Assembly: GCF_024220175.1 (NCBI RefSeq)
Contig: NZ_CP098502.1
Span: forward strand, 2,170,001 to 2,234,000
Reading direction: 5' to 3'
Source of the DNA: Paraconexibacter antarcticus
Lineage (GTDB): Bacteria > Actinomycetota > Thermoleophilia > Solirubrobacterales > Solirubrobacteraceae
DNA length: 64,000 nt
In this document: in pieces, positions 53,429-62,106 of the stretch
How positions within the stretch are numbered: the first letter of the stretch is position 1
Layout of the letters: the number at the start of each line of letters is the position of its first letter
Notes under the pieces: model-generated
The model's input: the letters and a program-made list of their open reading frames with translations, nothing else
Database searches by the model: none
Told to the model about the DNA's origin: nothing
Program-made: the position numbers and the translations under genes

Positions 53429-55047
53429 CGGACGCCCTCGACTACGACTGGCTCGTCATCGGCTCCGGCTTCGGCGGCAGCGTCTCGGCGCTGCGCCTGA
53501 CCGAGAAGGGCTACCGCGTCGGCATCGTCGAGTGCGGGCGGCGGTTCGCCGACGACGAGTTCGCCGAGCGCCTGACGCAGCTCCGGCGCTCGGTCTGGAT
53601 GCCGCGCCTCGGGATGAAGGGCATCCTCCGGCTCACGGCGTTCAAGGACGTGATGATCCTCAGCGGGAGCGGCGTCGGCGGCGGCAGTCTCGTCTACGCG
53701 CAGACGCTGTACCGCGCGGGGGAGGGGTTCTTCGAGCGCTGGCGCGAGGTCAGCGGGTCGGCGCCGTCCCTCGACGAGTACTACGACACGGCCGAGCGGA
53801 TGCTCGGCGTCGTGACCCACCCCCGCCGCACCGAGATGGACGGCCTGCTTCAGGGCGTGGCGGCGGACATGGGCGCGCCGGACAGCTTCCACCCGACCCG
53901 GGTCGGGGTCTACTACGGCACGCCCGGCGTGACCGTCGACGATCCGTACTTCGGCGGCGAGGGCCCGGCCCGCGCCGGCTGCATCGAGTGCGGCCAGTGC
54001 CTCATCGGCTGCCGCGAGAACGCGAAGAACACGCTCCCGAAGAACTACCTGTGGTTCGCCGAGAAGCGCGGCGCCGACGTGCTCGCCGAGCGGACCGTCG
54101 TCGGCATCGAGCCGCTGAACGGGACCGACGGCGCGACCGGCTACCGCGTCACGAGCGAGCGCACCGGGGCGTGGCTCCGGAAGGACCGGCAGACCCACAC
54201 GGCCCGCGGCGTCGTCGTCGCCGCCGGCGCGCTCGGGACGAACCTCCTGCTCGCGCGGTGCAAGCACGGCGGGATGCTGCCGCGCCTCTCCGACCGCCTC
54301 GGCCACCTCGTCCGCACCAACAGCGAGTCGCTCACCGCCGTCACCGTCCCGGAGGACCGCGGCTGGGGGACGAACGTCACGATCACCGGCAGCATCCATC
54401 CCGACGAGGTGAGCCACAGCGAGGCCTGCACCTACGGCACCGGCGGGGACCTCATGGGCCTGCTGTTCACGCTCATGACGCCGGACGGCACGCGCCTGAC
54501 GCGGCCACTGAAGCTCGTCGGCCAGATCCTGCGCCACCCGCGGCGCTTCGTCCAGGCGACCGACCCGCGCGGCTGGTCGGAGCGCTCGGTCATCACCGGG
54601 ATCATGCAGACGCTCGACAACTCGATGCGCTTCGTCCCGAAGCGGCGGCTCCCCGGCGCCCGGCTGAAGATCACGACCCGGCAGGACCCCGAGCACCCCA
54701 ATCCGCGGTTCCTCCCGATGGCCAACGAGGTCACCCAGCGGCTGGCCGACGCCAGCGGCGGCATCGCGCAGAGCTGGGTCACCGAGGCGCTGCTCGGCAT
54801 CCCCGTCACCGCGCACCTGCTCGGCGGCGTGGTCCCGGCCGCGGACGCCTCCCGTGGCGTCATCGACCTCGACCACCGGGTGTTCGGCTACGAGAACCTG
54901 CTCGTCTGCGACGGGGCCGCGATCCCCGCCAACCCGGGCGTCAACCCGAGCCTCACGATCACCGCGATGGCCGAGCGTGCGATGGCCGCGGTCCCCGCGA
55001 AGCCGGGGGCCGAGCCCGCTCAGCCGCCGGCGATGATGCGCATGTAG
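53425..55047 (+). CDS. GMC-family oxidoreductase, ChoD (cholesterol oxidase)-like
   Basis: A 540-residue flavoprotein: FAD motif VIGSGFGGSVSALRLTEKG (~12-31), then ILSGSGVGGGSLVYAQTLY, the Cys-rich stretch GCIECGQCLIGCRENAKN (~186-203), GVVVAAGALGTNLLLARCK, and C-terminal LGGVVPAADASRGVIDLD with NPGVNPSLTITAMAERAM. This layout is that of mycobacterial ChoD-like proteins annotated as sterol oxidases, though their true substrate is debated. Paired with a thiolase by ATGA overlap. Its 3' end overlaps the opposing luxR gene by 28 bases. Confidence 0.87.
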   Translation: MTDALDYDWLVIGSGFGGSVSALRLTEKGYRVGIVECGRRFADDEFAERLTQLRRSVWMPRLGMKGILRLTAFKDVMILSGSGVGGGSLVYAQTLYRAGEGFFERWREVSGSAPSLDEYYDTAERMLGVVTHPRRTEMDGLLQGVAADMGAPDSFHPTRVGVYYGTPGVTVDDPYFGGEGPARAGCIECGQCLIGCRENAKNTLPKNYLWFAEKRGADVLAERTVVGIEPLNGTDGATGYRVTSERTGAWLRKDRQTHTARGVVVAAGALGTNLLLARCKHGGMLPRLSDRLGHLVRTNSESLTAVTVPEDRGWGTNVTITGSIHPDEVSHSEACTYGTGGDLMGLLFTLMTPDGTRLTRPLKLVGQILRHPRRFVQATDPRGWSERSVITGIMQTLDNSMRFVPKRRLPGARLKITTRQDPEHPNPRFLPMANEVTQRLADASGGIAQSWVTEALLGIPVTAHLLGGVVPAADASRGVIDLDHRVFGYENLLVCDGAAIPANPGVNPSLTITAMAERAMAAVPAKPGAEPAQPPAMMRM

Positions 55048-56180
55048 CGCGAGACGGCCTCGGCGCGATTGGAGGCGTGGAGCTTCTTCAGGATCTGGCT
55101 CACGTGGCCCTTCACGGTGCCCTCGGTCACGACCATCCGCTCGGCGATCTGGCGGTTGGTCTCCCCGGTGGCCATGAGCTCGATGATCTCGAGCTCGCGC
55201 CGGGTGAGGAGGCTGTGGATCCGCGCCTGCGGGGCGGCCTGCGACGTGGACCGGCGGACCTCGCCGGCCGGGTCGGCGGAGCTCGCGATCTGCAGCCCGG
55301 CCTCGCGTGCGTCGGTCAGCAGGGCCTCGGTCGACCGGACGAGGTCGCGGACCTTCTCGCCCTGCTGGTGCAGCCGCTGCTGGAGGATCGACCGCTCGAG
55401 CGCGTACCCGTAGCCCTCGGCGAAGGCCGACAGCAGGTCGCGGTCGTAGGCGTCGTCGGTGCTCATGCGCGTCGCGTGGATGAAGCCGATGACCTGTCCC
55501 TCGGGCATCACCGGCGCGGCGACGTAGGAGCGGATGCGGGAGACGCGGGTGAGGTCGCGCATCGCGCGGGGGTTGTTCATGGCGTCCTCGACGATCATGG
55601 GGACGCGGCGGCGCAGCATCTGCGTCTCCAGGGTGAGTGCGTCGAGCTGCAGCGGCGGGCGGTCGGCGATGAACGCCTGCACCTTGGCGTTCCAGCCCGG
55701 GTCGGTGACCGAGTGCGCGGCCGCCGGCGTCACGACCCCGTCCTCGACCCGCCAGAGGATCGCGACGCGGAACCCGCACCGGGTGCACAGCACCTCCGGC
55801 GCCTTGGCGATCATCTGGTCCACGGAGCCGACGGTGCGCAGCTGGGCGAGGGCCCGCTGGACCTGCAGCACGCCGACGCCGCGACGGGCGAGCGTCTCGT
55901 CGGCGAGGAGCTGGCGCACCTCGGCGAGGTCCAGGGCCACGGCGGTCGCGCGGGCGGCGGCGGCGGGCCCCAGGCCGGGCAGCGCCTCGCGTAGGCCCGC
56001 CCACGCGGCGGCGAGCTGCTCCGCCAGGTCGGTGGCGTCCGGCGCGGGCGCGGCGTCTGCGGCGGCCGAGATGGCCGCGGCCGCGCGCAGGACCTCGGCC
56101 GCCCGCTCGGCGAGCGGGCCCGCGGGCCGGACGAGGGCGGACCCGACCGGCATGACCTCCTCGGTGACCCCGTGCGCCAT
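55020..56180 (-). CDS. GAF-domain LuxR-family transcriptional regulator
   Basis: A 386-residue regulator from ATG 56178-56180. Residues ~1-110 are Ala-rich helices. A GAF sensor domain spans ~120-290 (RVAILWRVEDGVVTPAAAHS, RSYVAAPVMPEGQVIGFIHA). A short coiled coil follows, then the LuxR helix-turn-helix ~322-386 (LTRRELEIIELMATGETNRQ, IAERMVVTEGTVKGHVSQIL). No receiver domain, so it probably senses a small molecule. It lies centrally among the four dyad sites, with site D in its own upstream region, making it the best candidate for the factor that binds them. Confidence 0.9.
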   Translation of the reverse strand: MAHGVTEEVMPVGSALVRPAGPLAERAAEVLRAAAAISAAADAAPAPDATDLAEQLAAAWAGLREALPGLGPAAAARATAVALDLAEVRQLLADETLARRGVGVLQVQRALAQLRTVGSVDQMIAKAPEVLCTRCGFRVAILWRVEDGVVTPAAAHSVTDPGWNAKVQAFIADRPPLQLDALTLETQMLRRRVPMIVEDAMNNPRAMRDLTRVSRIRSYVAAPVMPEGQVIGFIHATRMSTDDAYDRDLLSAFAEGYGYALERSILQQRLHQQGEKVRDLVRSTEALLTDAREAGLQIASSADPAGEVRRSTSQAAPQARIHSLLTRRELEIIELMATGETNRQIAERMVVTEGTVKGHVSQILKKLHASNRAEAVSRYMRIIAGG

Positions 56181-56187
56181 GGCGGCA

Positions 56188-56193
56188 ACCTTA
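56188..56193 (-). promoter_or_regulatory. -10 element of the luxR gene, probable leaderless start
   Basis: On the minus strand TAAGGT lies seven bases before the ATG at 56180, with no ribosome site between. Same arrangement as for five other stand-alone genes in the window. Confidence 0.45.
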
Positions 56194-56256
56194 CGCCGGA
56201 CCCCGCAGGCGGCGGCCGGCCGGCCGCCCGGACCGCGCCGGACCGGGCGCCGGAGC

Positions 56257-56300
56257 CGTTCGTCCGATGGGCCAGCGCATCCCCCCCTTTCGTCAGGTTC
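56257..56300. promoter_or_regulatory. Dyad operator, site D (luxR / enoyl-CoA hydratase divergent promoter), weaker
   Basis: Read on the minus strand: TGACGAAAGGGGGGGATGCG, then CCCATCGGACGAACGG at the same spacing as in sites A-C. Matches sites A-C at TG.CGAA.GGGGGG on the left and at C-A-CGG on the right. It lies about 60-120 bases from each of the two divergent starts (56180 and 56361). Confidence 0.55.
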
Positions 56301-56360
56301 CGCTGCCGTGCGGCGCTTGGGACGGTGTCCGGGACGCCGCCCCCTCCAAGGAACCGACAC

Positions 56361-57185
56361 GTGCCCGAACCCAGCGCCACCACCCCCGTGGTCCCGACGA
56401 CCTCCACGCAGTACGAGCTCCGCGACCGCGCCGCGTGGATCCGGCTCACCCGTCCGGAGAAGAAGAACGCGATCGGCCCCGACGTGCTGGCGGGCATCGC
56501 CGACGGACTGGATCGCTCGCTCGAGGACGGCGCCCGCTCGGTCGTCATCACGGGCTCGGGCGGCGTGTTCTGCGCGGGGGCCGACCTCGCCCACGTGCTC
56601 GGCGGCCTCGACGACCTCTCGGGCATCGAGGCGCTCCTGGAGGACGCCGGGCAGCTCATGCGCCGCATCGAGCAGCATCCGCTCCCCGTGATCGCCGCGG
56701 TCGACGGCATCGCGATGGCCGGAGGCCTCGAGCTCCTCCTCGCGTGCGACATCGTCATCGCCACCACCGAGGCGCGCCTCGCCGACGGCCACGCGAACTA
56801 CGGCCTCTTCCCCGGCGCCGGCGCGACGGTCCGGCTGCCCCGCCGCATCGGCGATGCCCGCGCGAAGTACCTCATGTTCACCGGTCTGCCCGCGACCGCC
56901 GAGGCGATGCGCGAGGCCGGGCTCGTCAACCAGGTCGTCGCGCCCGACGCCCTGGAGGCGACGGTCCGCCAGCTCTGCGGCCGCCTGGCGCAGACGAGCG
57001 GCGAGGGCATCGCGCGGATGAAGCGCGTCGTGGACGAGTCGTGGAACCTGACCACGGAGGACGCGCTCGCGGCCGAGCTCGACGCCGCCCGCGAGCACCT
57101 GCGCAGCGCCGACGTCGCCGAGGGCCTCGCGGCCTTCGCCGAGGGGCGCCGCCCCGACTTCAACCAGACCCGAGGAGCCGCATGA
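56361..57185 (+). CDS. Enoyl-CoA hydratase/isomerase (crotonase family)
   Basis: A 274-residue crotonase. The CoA-binding region is LTRPEKKNAIGPDVLAGI, the first oxyanion loop VFCAGADLAHVL, and the second AVDGIAMAGGLELLLACD. The second catalytic Glu position of hydratases is in the region HANYGLFPGAGATVRLPRRI, where Gly replaces one expected Glu, so isomerase or another crotonase reaction is possible. GTG 56361 is preceded by AAGGA at eight bases. Heads the operon with acyl-CoA dehydrogenase, SDR, acyl-CoA synthetase and P450. Confidence 0.88.
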   Translation: MPEPSATTPVVPTTSTQYELRDRAAWIRLTRPEKKNAIGPDVLAGIADGLDRSLEDGARSVVITGSGGVFCAGADLAHVLGGLDDLSGIEALLEDAGQLMRRIEQHPLPVIAAVDGIAMAGGLELLLACDIVIATTEARLADGHANYGLFPGAGATVRLPRRIGDARAKYLMFTGLPATAEAMREAGLVNQVVAPDALEATVRQLCGRLAQTSGEGIARMKRVVDESWNLTTEDALAAELDAAREHLRSADVAEGLAAFAEGRRPDFNQTRGAA

Positions 57186-58354
57186 GCACCGTCGTCCAGC
57201 CGCAGGTCCCGTGCATCCTCAGCGACGAGCTCGAGGACTTCCGCGCGAGCGTCCGCTCGTTCGCGCAGGCCAAGCTGGCCCCCGGCTACCTCGACCGGGC
57301 GTTGTCGGACGAGACGCCGCGCGAGGTCCGCAGCATGCTCGCCGCGCAGGGCCTCATCGGCGTGGAGGTCAGCCCGGAGTACGGCGGCCAGGGCGCCGAC
57401 CACCTCGCCGCGGGCATCGCCTGCGAGGAGGTCGCCCGCGCGGACTTCAACGCCGCCTACATGGTCTTCTCCTCGACCGTCGAGGGCTGCATCCTGGCGG
57501 CGCACAGCCCGCTGGCCGACGAGCTGCTGCCGCGGATCGTCAAGGGCGAGCTGAAGCTCTGCCTCGGGCTCACCGAACCCGGCAGCGGCTCGGACGCGGC
57601 GGCGATGAGCACGACCGCCACGCGCGTCGACGGCGGCTGGCGCCTGAACGGCGAGAAGACGTCCGTCACCGGCCTGCCGTCCGCGCACATGGCGATCGTC
57701 TTCGCCCGCACCGATCGCGGGCCGACGGGCTTCCTCGTCGACCTCGAGGACCCGACGGTGTCCCGCCAGCGCTTCCGCGACCCGGGCCTGCGGCCGGTCG
57801 GCCGCGGCGCCGTCACCTTCGAGGACACCTTCGTCCCCGAGGAGCGGCTGCTCGGCGTCGAGGGACGCGGCTTCGGGCTCGTCATGAAGGAGTTCGACTA
57901 CACGCGCAGCCTGCTCGGCCTGATGGCGATCGCCGTCGCCGAGCGCGCGATCGAGCTCACCGTCGCCTACGCCCAGGAGCGCACGACGTTCGGGCGGCCG
58001 CTGTCGGAGTACCAGGGCATCACCTTCCCGATCGCCGAGCACCTGACGAAGCTCGAGGCCGCGCGCTGGCTCTGCTACCGCGCGCTCAGCCTCCGCATCG
58101 CCGGCCGGCCCCACACGAAGGAGGCCGCGATGGTGAAGTGGTGGGGACCGCACATCGCCCTGCAGGCCATCGAGGAGTGCATCGTCATCCACGGCCACGT
58201 CGGCTGGTCGGACGAGATGCCGCTGCAGGCCATGAGGCGCGACGTCTCCGCGCTGCTCATCGGCGACGGCACCCCGCAGATCCAGAAGCTGATCATCGCC
58301 CGCGACGTCTTCGGCCGCGAGCCGAAGACCCGTACCGCCGCCCCGACGAGCTGA
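57182..58354 (+). CDS. Acyl-CoA dehydrogenase
   Basis: A 390-residue FAD enzyme: N-terminal helical domain (LEDFRASVRSFAQAKLAPGY), FAD/substrate loop LGLTEPGSGSDAAAMSTTAT, middle beta domain and C-terminal helices with TTFGRPLSEYQGI and VIHGHVGWSDEMPLQ. LIGDGTPQIQKLIIARDVFG is the closing motif, with Asp in place of the Glu usually seen in GEGT. Introduces a 2,3-double bond in an acyl-CoA; the exact chain is unknown. ATG overlaps the hydratase stop (ATGA). Confidence 0.9.
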   Translation: MSTVVQPQVPCILSDELEDFRASVRSFAQAKLAPGYLDRALSDETPREVRSMLAAQGLIGVEVSPEYGGQGADHLAAGIACEEVARADFNAAYMVFSSTVEGCILAAHSPLADELLPRIVKGELKLCLGLTEPGSGSDAAAMSTTATRVDGGWRLNGEKTSVTGLPSAHMAIVFARTDRGPTGFLVDLEDPTVSRQRFRDPGLRPVGRGAVTFEDTFVPEERLLGVEGRGFGLVMKEFDYTRSLLGLMAIAVAERAIELTVAYAQERTTFGRPLSEYQGITFPIAEHLTKLEAARWLCYRALSLRIAGRPHTKEAAMVKWWGPHIALQAIEECIVIHGHVGWSDEMPLQAMRRDVSALLIGDGTPQIQKLIIARDVFGREPKTRTAAPTS

Positions 58355-58365
58355 GGACCGAAGCC

Positions 58366-59184
58366 ATGCACACCCAGACCCACACCGACGACAGCCTCTC
58401 CGGGCTGCTCGACCTCACCGGGCAGGTCGCCCTCGTCACCGGCGCCGGCCAGGGGGTCGGCGAGGCCGTCGCCCGGATGCTCGCCGCCCAGGGCGCGACG
58501 GTCGCCGTCAACGACTACCGCGCCGAGCGAGCCGACGGCGTGGCCGCGGACATCGAGGCCGCGTCCGGTCGCGCCCTCGGGGTGCAGGCGGACGTGTCGG
58601 ACCCCGAGAGCGTGCAGGCGATGGCAGACCTCGTCACCCGCGAGCTCGGCCCCGTCGACATCCTCGTCAACAACGCCGGCAACGCCGGCGCCGATCAGTC
58701 GGCGCTCGCGCCGGTCCCGAAGTTCTGGGAGTCCGACCCGGCCGACTGGGCGCCGTGGATCGACGTGAACTTCACCGGCGTCCTGCTCGCCACCCGGTCG
58801 GTCGTCGGCGGCATGGTCGAGCGCGGCCACGGCCGCGTCATCACCGTCATTTCCGACGCCGGGCGCGTCGGTGAGGCCGACCTCGTCGTCTACTCCGGTG
58901 CGAAGGCCGGCGCGGCCGGCTTCATGCGCGGGCTCGCGAAGTCCGTCGCGCCCCACGGCGTCACCGCCAACTGCGTCGCCCTCGGTGCCGTGCGCACCCC
59001 GACGATCGAGCCGATGCTCCAGAACGAGGCGATCCTCAAGAAGGTCCTGCGCGCCTACCCGCTCGGCCGGCTCGGCGAGCCCGCCGACCCGGCGGCGCTC
59101 ATCACCTTCCTCGCCTCCCCGGCCGCGTCGTGGATCACCGGCCAGACCTACCCCGTCAACGGCGGATACTCGGTGTCCGCGTGA
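58366..59184 (+). CDS. Short-chain dehydrogenase/reductase (FabG/17-beta-HSD-like)
   Basis: A 272-residue SDR: TGAGQGVGEAVARML nucleotide motif, an Asn-Asp pair in VAVNDYRAERA, NNAGNAG, catalytic Ser in VISDAGR and Y-x3-K in VVYSGAKAGAAG, then the closing VNGGYSVSA. GAGGA lies about ten bases before the ATG. In this operon it would oxidise a 3-hydroxyacyl-CoA or hydroxysteroid after the hydratase step. Position 12 bases after the dehydrogenase gene. Confidence 0.9.
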   Translation: MHTQTHTDDSLSGLLDLTGQVALVTGAGQGVGEAVARMLAAQGATVAVNDYRAERADGVAADIEAASGRALGVQADVSDPESVQAMADLVTRELGPVDILVNNAGNAGADQSALAPVPKFWESDPADWAPWIDVNFTGVLLATRSVVGGMVERGHGRVITVISDAGRVGEADLVVYSGAKAGAAGFMRGLAKSVAPHGVTANCVALGAVRTPTIEPMLQNEAILKKVLRAYPLGRLGEPADPAALITFLASPAASWITGQTYPVNGGYSVSA

Positions 59185-59215
59185 TGCCCGCCCGGCCCGA
59201 GGAGAAGGAGACGAC

Positions 59216-60781
59216 ATGGAGCTGACGATGCTCGTCCGCAAGGGCGCCCAGCAGTTCGCCGATCGCCCGGCCGTCATCTGCGGCGACGGCGTCCAGACCT
59301 ACGGCCGGCTCCACGAACGCGCCTGCCGCTTTGCGGGCGCCCTCGGCGCCCTCGGCGTCACGCCGGGCGAGCGCGTGATGACGCTCAGCGACAACGGCGC
59401 GGAGACGATCGAGCACATGGTCGGCATCGCGCTCGGCGGCTTCGTCCGCAGCGCCGCCTACACGCACAACAGCCCGGAGTCGAACCTCTACCTCCTGAAC
59501 CTCGTCGAGGCCGTGTGCCTCGTCGTCCAGCGCCGCCACTACGACGGCATCGCGCCGCTCCTGGCCGACTGCCCGTCGCTGCGCCACGTCATCGTCTTCG
59601 ACGGCGAGGCGCCCGAGGGGACGACCGACTACGAGACCGCGCTCGCCGCGGCGGCGCCCGTCGACCCGGGCACTGCCCCCGACCGCGACGCCGCGCACGT
59701 CGTCCGGTTCTCCGCCGGGACCACGGGCAAGCCCAAGGGCGTCCTCCACACGAGCGCCCGCTGGACCGCCGTCGGCAACGAGATGGCGCTCGTCATGCCC
59801 CGGCTGACGCCCGACGACCGCTACCTCGCCGCGGGCCCGCTGTCGCACGCGGCGATGCTCCCGATGTGGCCCGTCCTCGCCGCGGGCGGCGCCGTGGTGG
59901 TCATGCCCGCGTTCCACCCCGAGCGGTTCCTCGACCTGCTCGAGGAGCACCGCTGCACCGTCACGTTCCTCGTCCCGACCATGATCCAGATGATCGTGCG
60001 GACGCCGGGCGTGCACGACCGCGACGTGTCGAGCCTGCGCGTCCTCATCTACGGCGCGGCCCCGATCAGCGAGCAGACGCTCGCCGAGGCCGACGCCGTC
60101 TGGGGCCCGGTGATGTACCAGATGTACGGCCAGAGCGAGGGGGTCCCGCTGACCGTGCTGCGGCCCGAGGATCACGTCGCCGATCCGGCCGATCCGCGCC
60201 ATCGCCTCCTGCGCTCGGCCGGACGGCCCACGCCCTCGAGCGAGATCACGATCGTCGACGAGGCCGGCGCCACCCTGCCGGTCGGCGAGGTCGGGGAGAT
60301 CGCCGCGCGGTCGCCGACGGTCATGGAGGGCATCTGGCGCGACGCGGACGCCACCGCGCAGCGGCTGCTCCCCGACGGGCGCCTGCTCACCCGCGACATG
60401 GGCTACCTGGACGCGGACGGCTACCTGTTCCTCGCCGATCGCAAGGAGGACCTCATCATCTCGGGCGGGTTCAACATCTGGCCCGCCGAGCTCGAGAACG
60501 CGCTCGCCTCGCACCCGGCGGTGGCCGAGGCGGCGGTGGTCGGTGTCGCGCACGAGAAATGGGGGGAGACACCGCACGCCGCGGTCGTCCTGCGCGACGG
60601 GCACAGCGCCACGGAGACGGAGCTCGTCGACTGGACGCGAGAGCGCCTCGGCGCGGTCAAGCGCGTCACCGCGGTCGCCTTCGTCGACGAGCTGCCCAAG
60701 ACGCCGATCGGCAAGGTCCTGCGTCGCGTCGTCCGCGAGCAGCTCCTCGCCGGCGACCCCCAGCCGGTGGCCGGCGCGTGA
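59216..60781 (+). CDS. Acyl-CoA synthetase (AMP-forming)
   Basis: A 521-residue ANL-family ligase. P-loop-like motif VRFSAGTTGKPKGVLHTSAR (~170), A5 region YQMYGQSEGVPLTVL, A7/A8 hinge DMGYLDADGYLFLADRKEDL followed by IISGGFNIWPAELE, and the catalytic Lys in LPKTPIGKVLRRVV. It activates a fatty or other carboxylic acid to its CoA thioester. ATG 59216 is preceded by GGAGAAGGAG. It supplies substrate to the acyl-CoA dehydrogenase, hydratase and thiolase nearby and overlaps the P450 gene by four bases. Confidence 0.92.
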   Translation: MELTMLVRKGAQQFADRPAVICGDGVQTYGRLHERACRFAGALGALGVTPGERVMTLSDNGAETIEHMVGIALGGFVRSAAYTHNSPESNLYLLNLVEAVCLVVQRRHYDGIAPLLADCPSLRHVIVFDGEAPEGTTDYETALAAAAPVDPGTAPDRDAAHVVRFSAGTTGKPKGVLHTSARWTAVGNEMALVMPRLTPDDRYLAAGPLSHAAMLPMWPVLAAGGAVVVMPAFHPERFLDLLEEHRCTVTFLVPTMIQMIVRTPGVHDRDVSSLRVLIYGAAPISEQTLAEADAVWGPVMYQMYGQSEGVPLTVLRPEDHVADPADPRHRLLRSAGRPTPSSEITIVDEAGATLPVGEVGEIAARSPTVMEGIWRDADATAQRLLPDGRLLTRDMGYLDADGYLFLADRKEDLIISGGFNIWPAELENALASHPAVAEAAVVGVAHEKWGETPHAAVVLRDGHSATETELVDWTRERLGAVKRVTAVAFVDELPKTPIGKVLRRVVREQLLAGDPQPVAGA

Positions 60782-62106
60782 CGACCATCGACGAGCTGCC
60801 GCGCCCCGGCCGACCGGGCGCGATCCTCGGCCTCGAGTACTGGCTCTCCCCGGAGCGGTTCTTCGACGACCTCGACGGTGTCGGCGAGCGCTTCGTCATC
60901 AAGATCCCGGGGCTGCCGACCTGGGTGTGCACGACGTCGCCCGAGGACGTGAAGACGATCTTCACCAAGGGCCAGGAGTCCCTGCGCATGGCCGAGGTCC
61001 TGCGCCGCTTCGCGCCGCACGAGCCACTCGTCGGCGGCGACTCGCTCATCTTCCTGGACGGCAAGGAGCACCAGCGCGAGCGCCGGACGCTCGCGCCGCC
61101 GTTCCACGGCGACCGCCTGAAGGCCTTCGAGCCGACGATGGTCCGCGTGACCGAGGAGCACCTGGGCTCGTGGCCGGTCGACCGTCCGGTCGAGGTCGTG
61201 CCGTTGCTCCAGGAGCTCACCCTCGACGTCATCATCGAGGTCATCTTCGGCGTCACCGAGGGCGACCGGGCCGCGCGGCTGCGGGAGGCGATCGCCGGCC
61301 TCGACGGCCTTGTGGGCTCCTGGCACTTCACCGCCGTCATGGTCTTCGCGCTCGCCCGGAAGGGAAACTGGCCCGGGGCCTACGGCAACATCCGCAACGC
61401 CGTCAAGCGGGTCGACGACGTCGTGCTCGAGGAGATCGCCCATCGCCGGCGCGAGGGTGCGGAGGACCGCGACGACTTCCTCGCGATGTACATGCGCACG
61501 GGCGCCGACGGCGAGGTCATGGACGACGCCCGCATCGCGCAGAACATGCGCGGGCTCCTGCTCGGCGGCCACGAGACGACGACACTCAGCATCGGCTGGA
61601 TGATCGAGCGCCTCACGCGTCACCCGGATGTCCTCGACACCCTGCAGGCCGGCGTGGACGCCGGCGACGACGACTACCTCGACGCCGTCATCGCCGAGAG
61701 CATGCGGCTCCGGCCGGTCGCACCGTTCACCGGCCGCTGGGTCGAGAGCCCGTTCATGCTCGGCGACCTCGAGGTCCCCGCCGGCGTGGCCGTCGTCCCG
61801 TTCATCACGCTGCTGCACCGGCGTGCGGACATCTACCCGGACCCGCTGAGCTTCCGCCCCGAACGGTTCCTCGGGGTGCGTCCGGGGACCTACACGTGGC
61901 TCCCGTTCGGCGGCGGCGCCCACCGCTGCCTCGGCGGCGCGTTCGCGATGCTCGAGATGCGCGTCGTCATGCGGACGATCCTGCGCGAGCGGACGCTGCA
62001 GGCGACCGGGGACGCCGGCGAGTCGATGGTCCGGCGGCACTTCGCCGTCGCCCCGGGCCGCGGCGGGGTGGCCACCTTCGCCGCCCGCGCTCCGGTGCTC
62101 GTGTGA
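60778..62106 (+). CDS. Cytochrome P450
   Basis: A 442-residue soluble P450 from GTG 60778 (GTGA overlap). I-helix GLLLGGHETTTLSIGW, ExxR in AESMRLRPVAPF, PERF motif RPERFLGVRPG, and the heme loop PFGGGAHRCLGGAFAM with C384. Its family is not CYP153; it looks like bacterial P450s with eukaryote-like PFGGGxHRC loops. No ferredoxin gene is adjacent; it might use the CYP153 operon partners or others. Position after an acyl-CoA synthetase suggests hydroxylation of a lipid or sterol side chain. A decayed paralogue lies at 30690-31022. Confidence 0.92.
   Translation: MTTIDELPRPGRPGAILGLEYWLSPERFFDDLDGVGERFVIKIPGLPTWVCTTSPEDVKTIFTKGQESLRMAEVLRRFAPHEPLVGGDSLIFLDGKEHQRERRTLAPPFHGDRLKAFEPTMVRVTEEHLGSWPVDRPVEVVPLLQELTLDVIIEVIFGVTEGDRAARLREAIAGLDGLVGSWHFTAVMVFALARKGNWPGAYGNIRNAVKRVDDVVLEEIAHRRREGAEDRDDFLAMYMRTGADGEVMDDARIAQNMRGLLLGGHETTTLSIGWMIERLTRHPDVLDTLQAGVDAGDDDYLDAVIAESMRLRPVAPFTGRWVESPFMLGDLEVPAGVAVVPFITLLHRRADIYPDPLSFRPERFLGVRPGTYTWLPFGGGAHRCLGGAFAMLEMRVVMRTILRERTLQATGDAGESMVRRHFAVAPGRGGVATFAARAPVLV

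Noticed and set aside
56190-56196. CTTACGC, identical to the TetR half-site candidate, upstream of luxR
   Set aside because: It is explained by the -10 element TAAGGT on the other strand and has no partner repeat.
60556-60576. AAATGGGGGGAGACACCGC resembles the dyad motif
   Set aside because: It lies inside the acyl-CoA synthetase gene, encodes conserved residues (HEKWGETPHA) and lacks the TGCCG part and the mirrored half.
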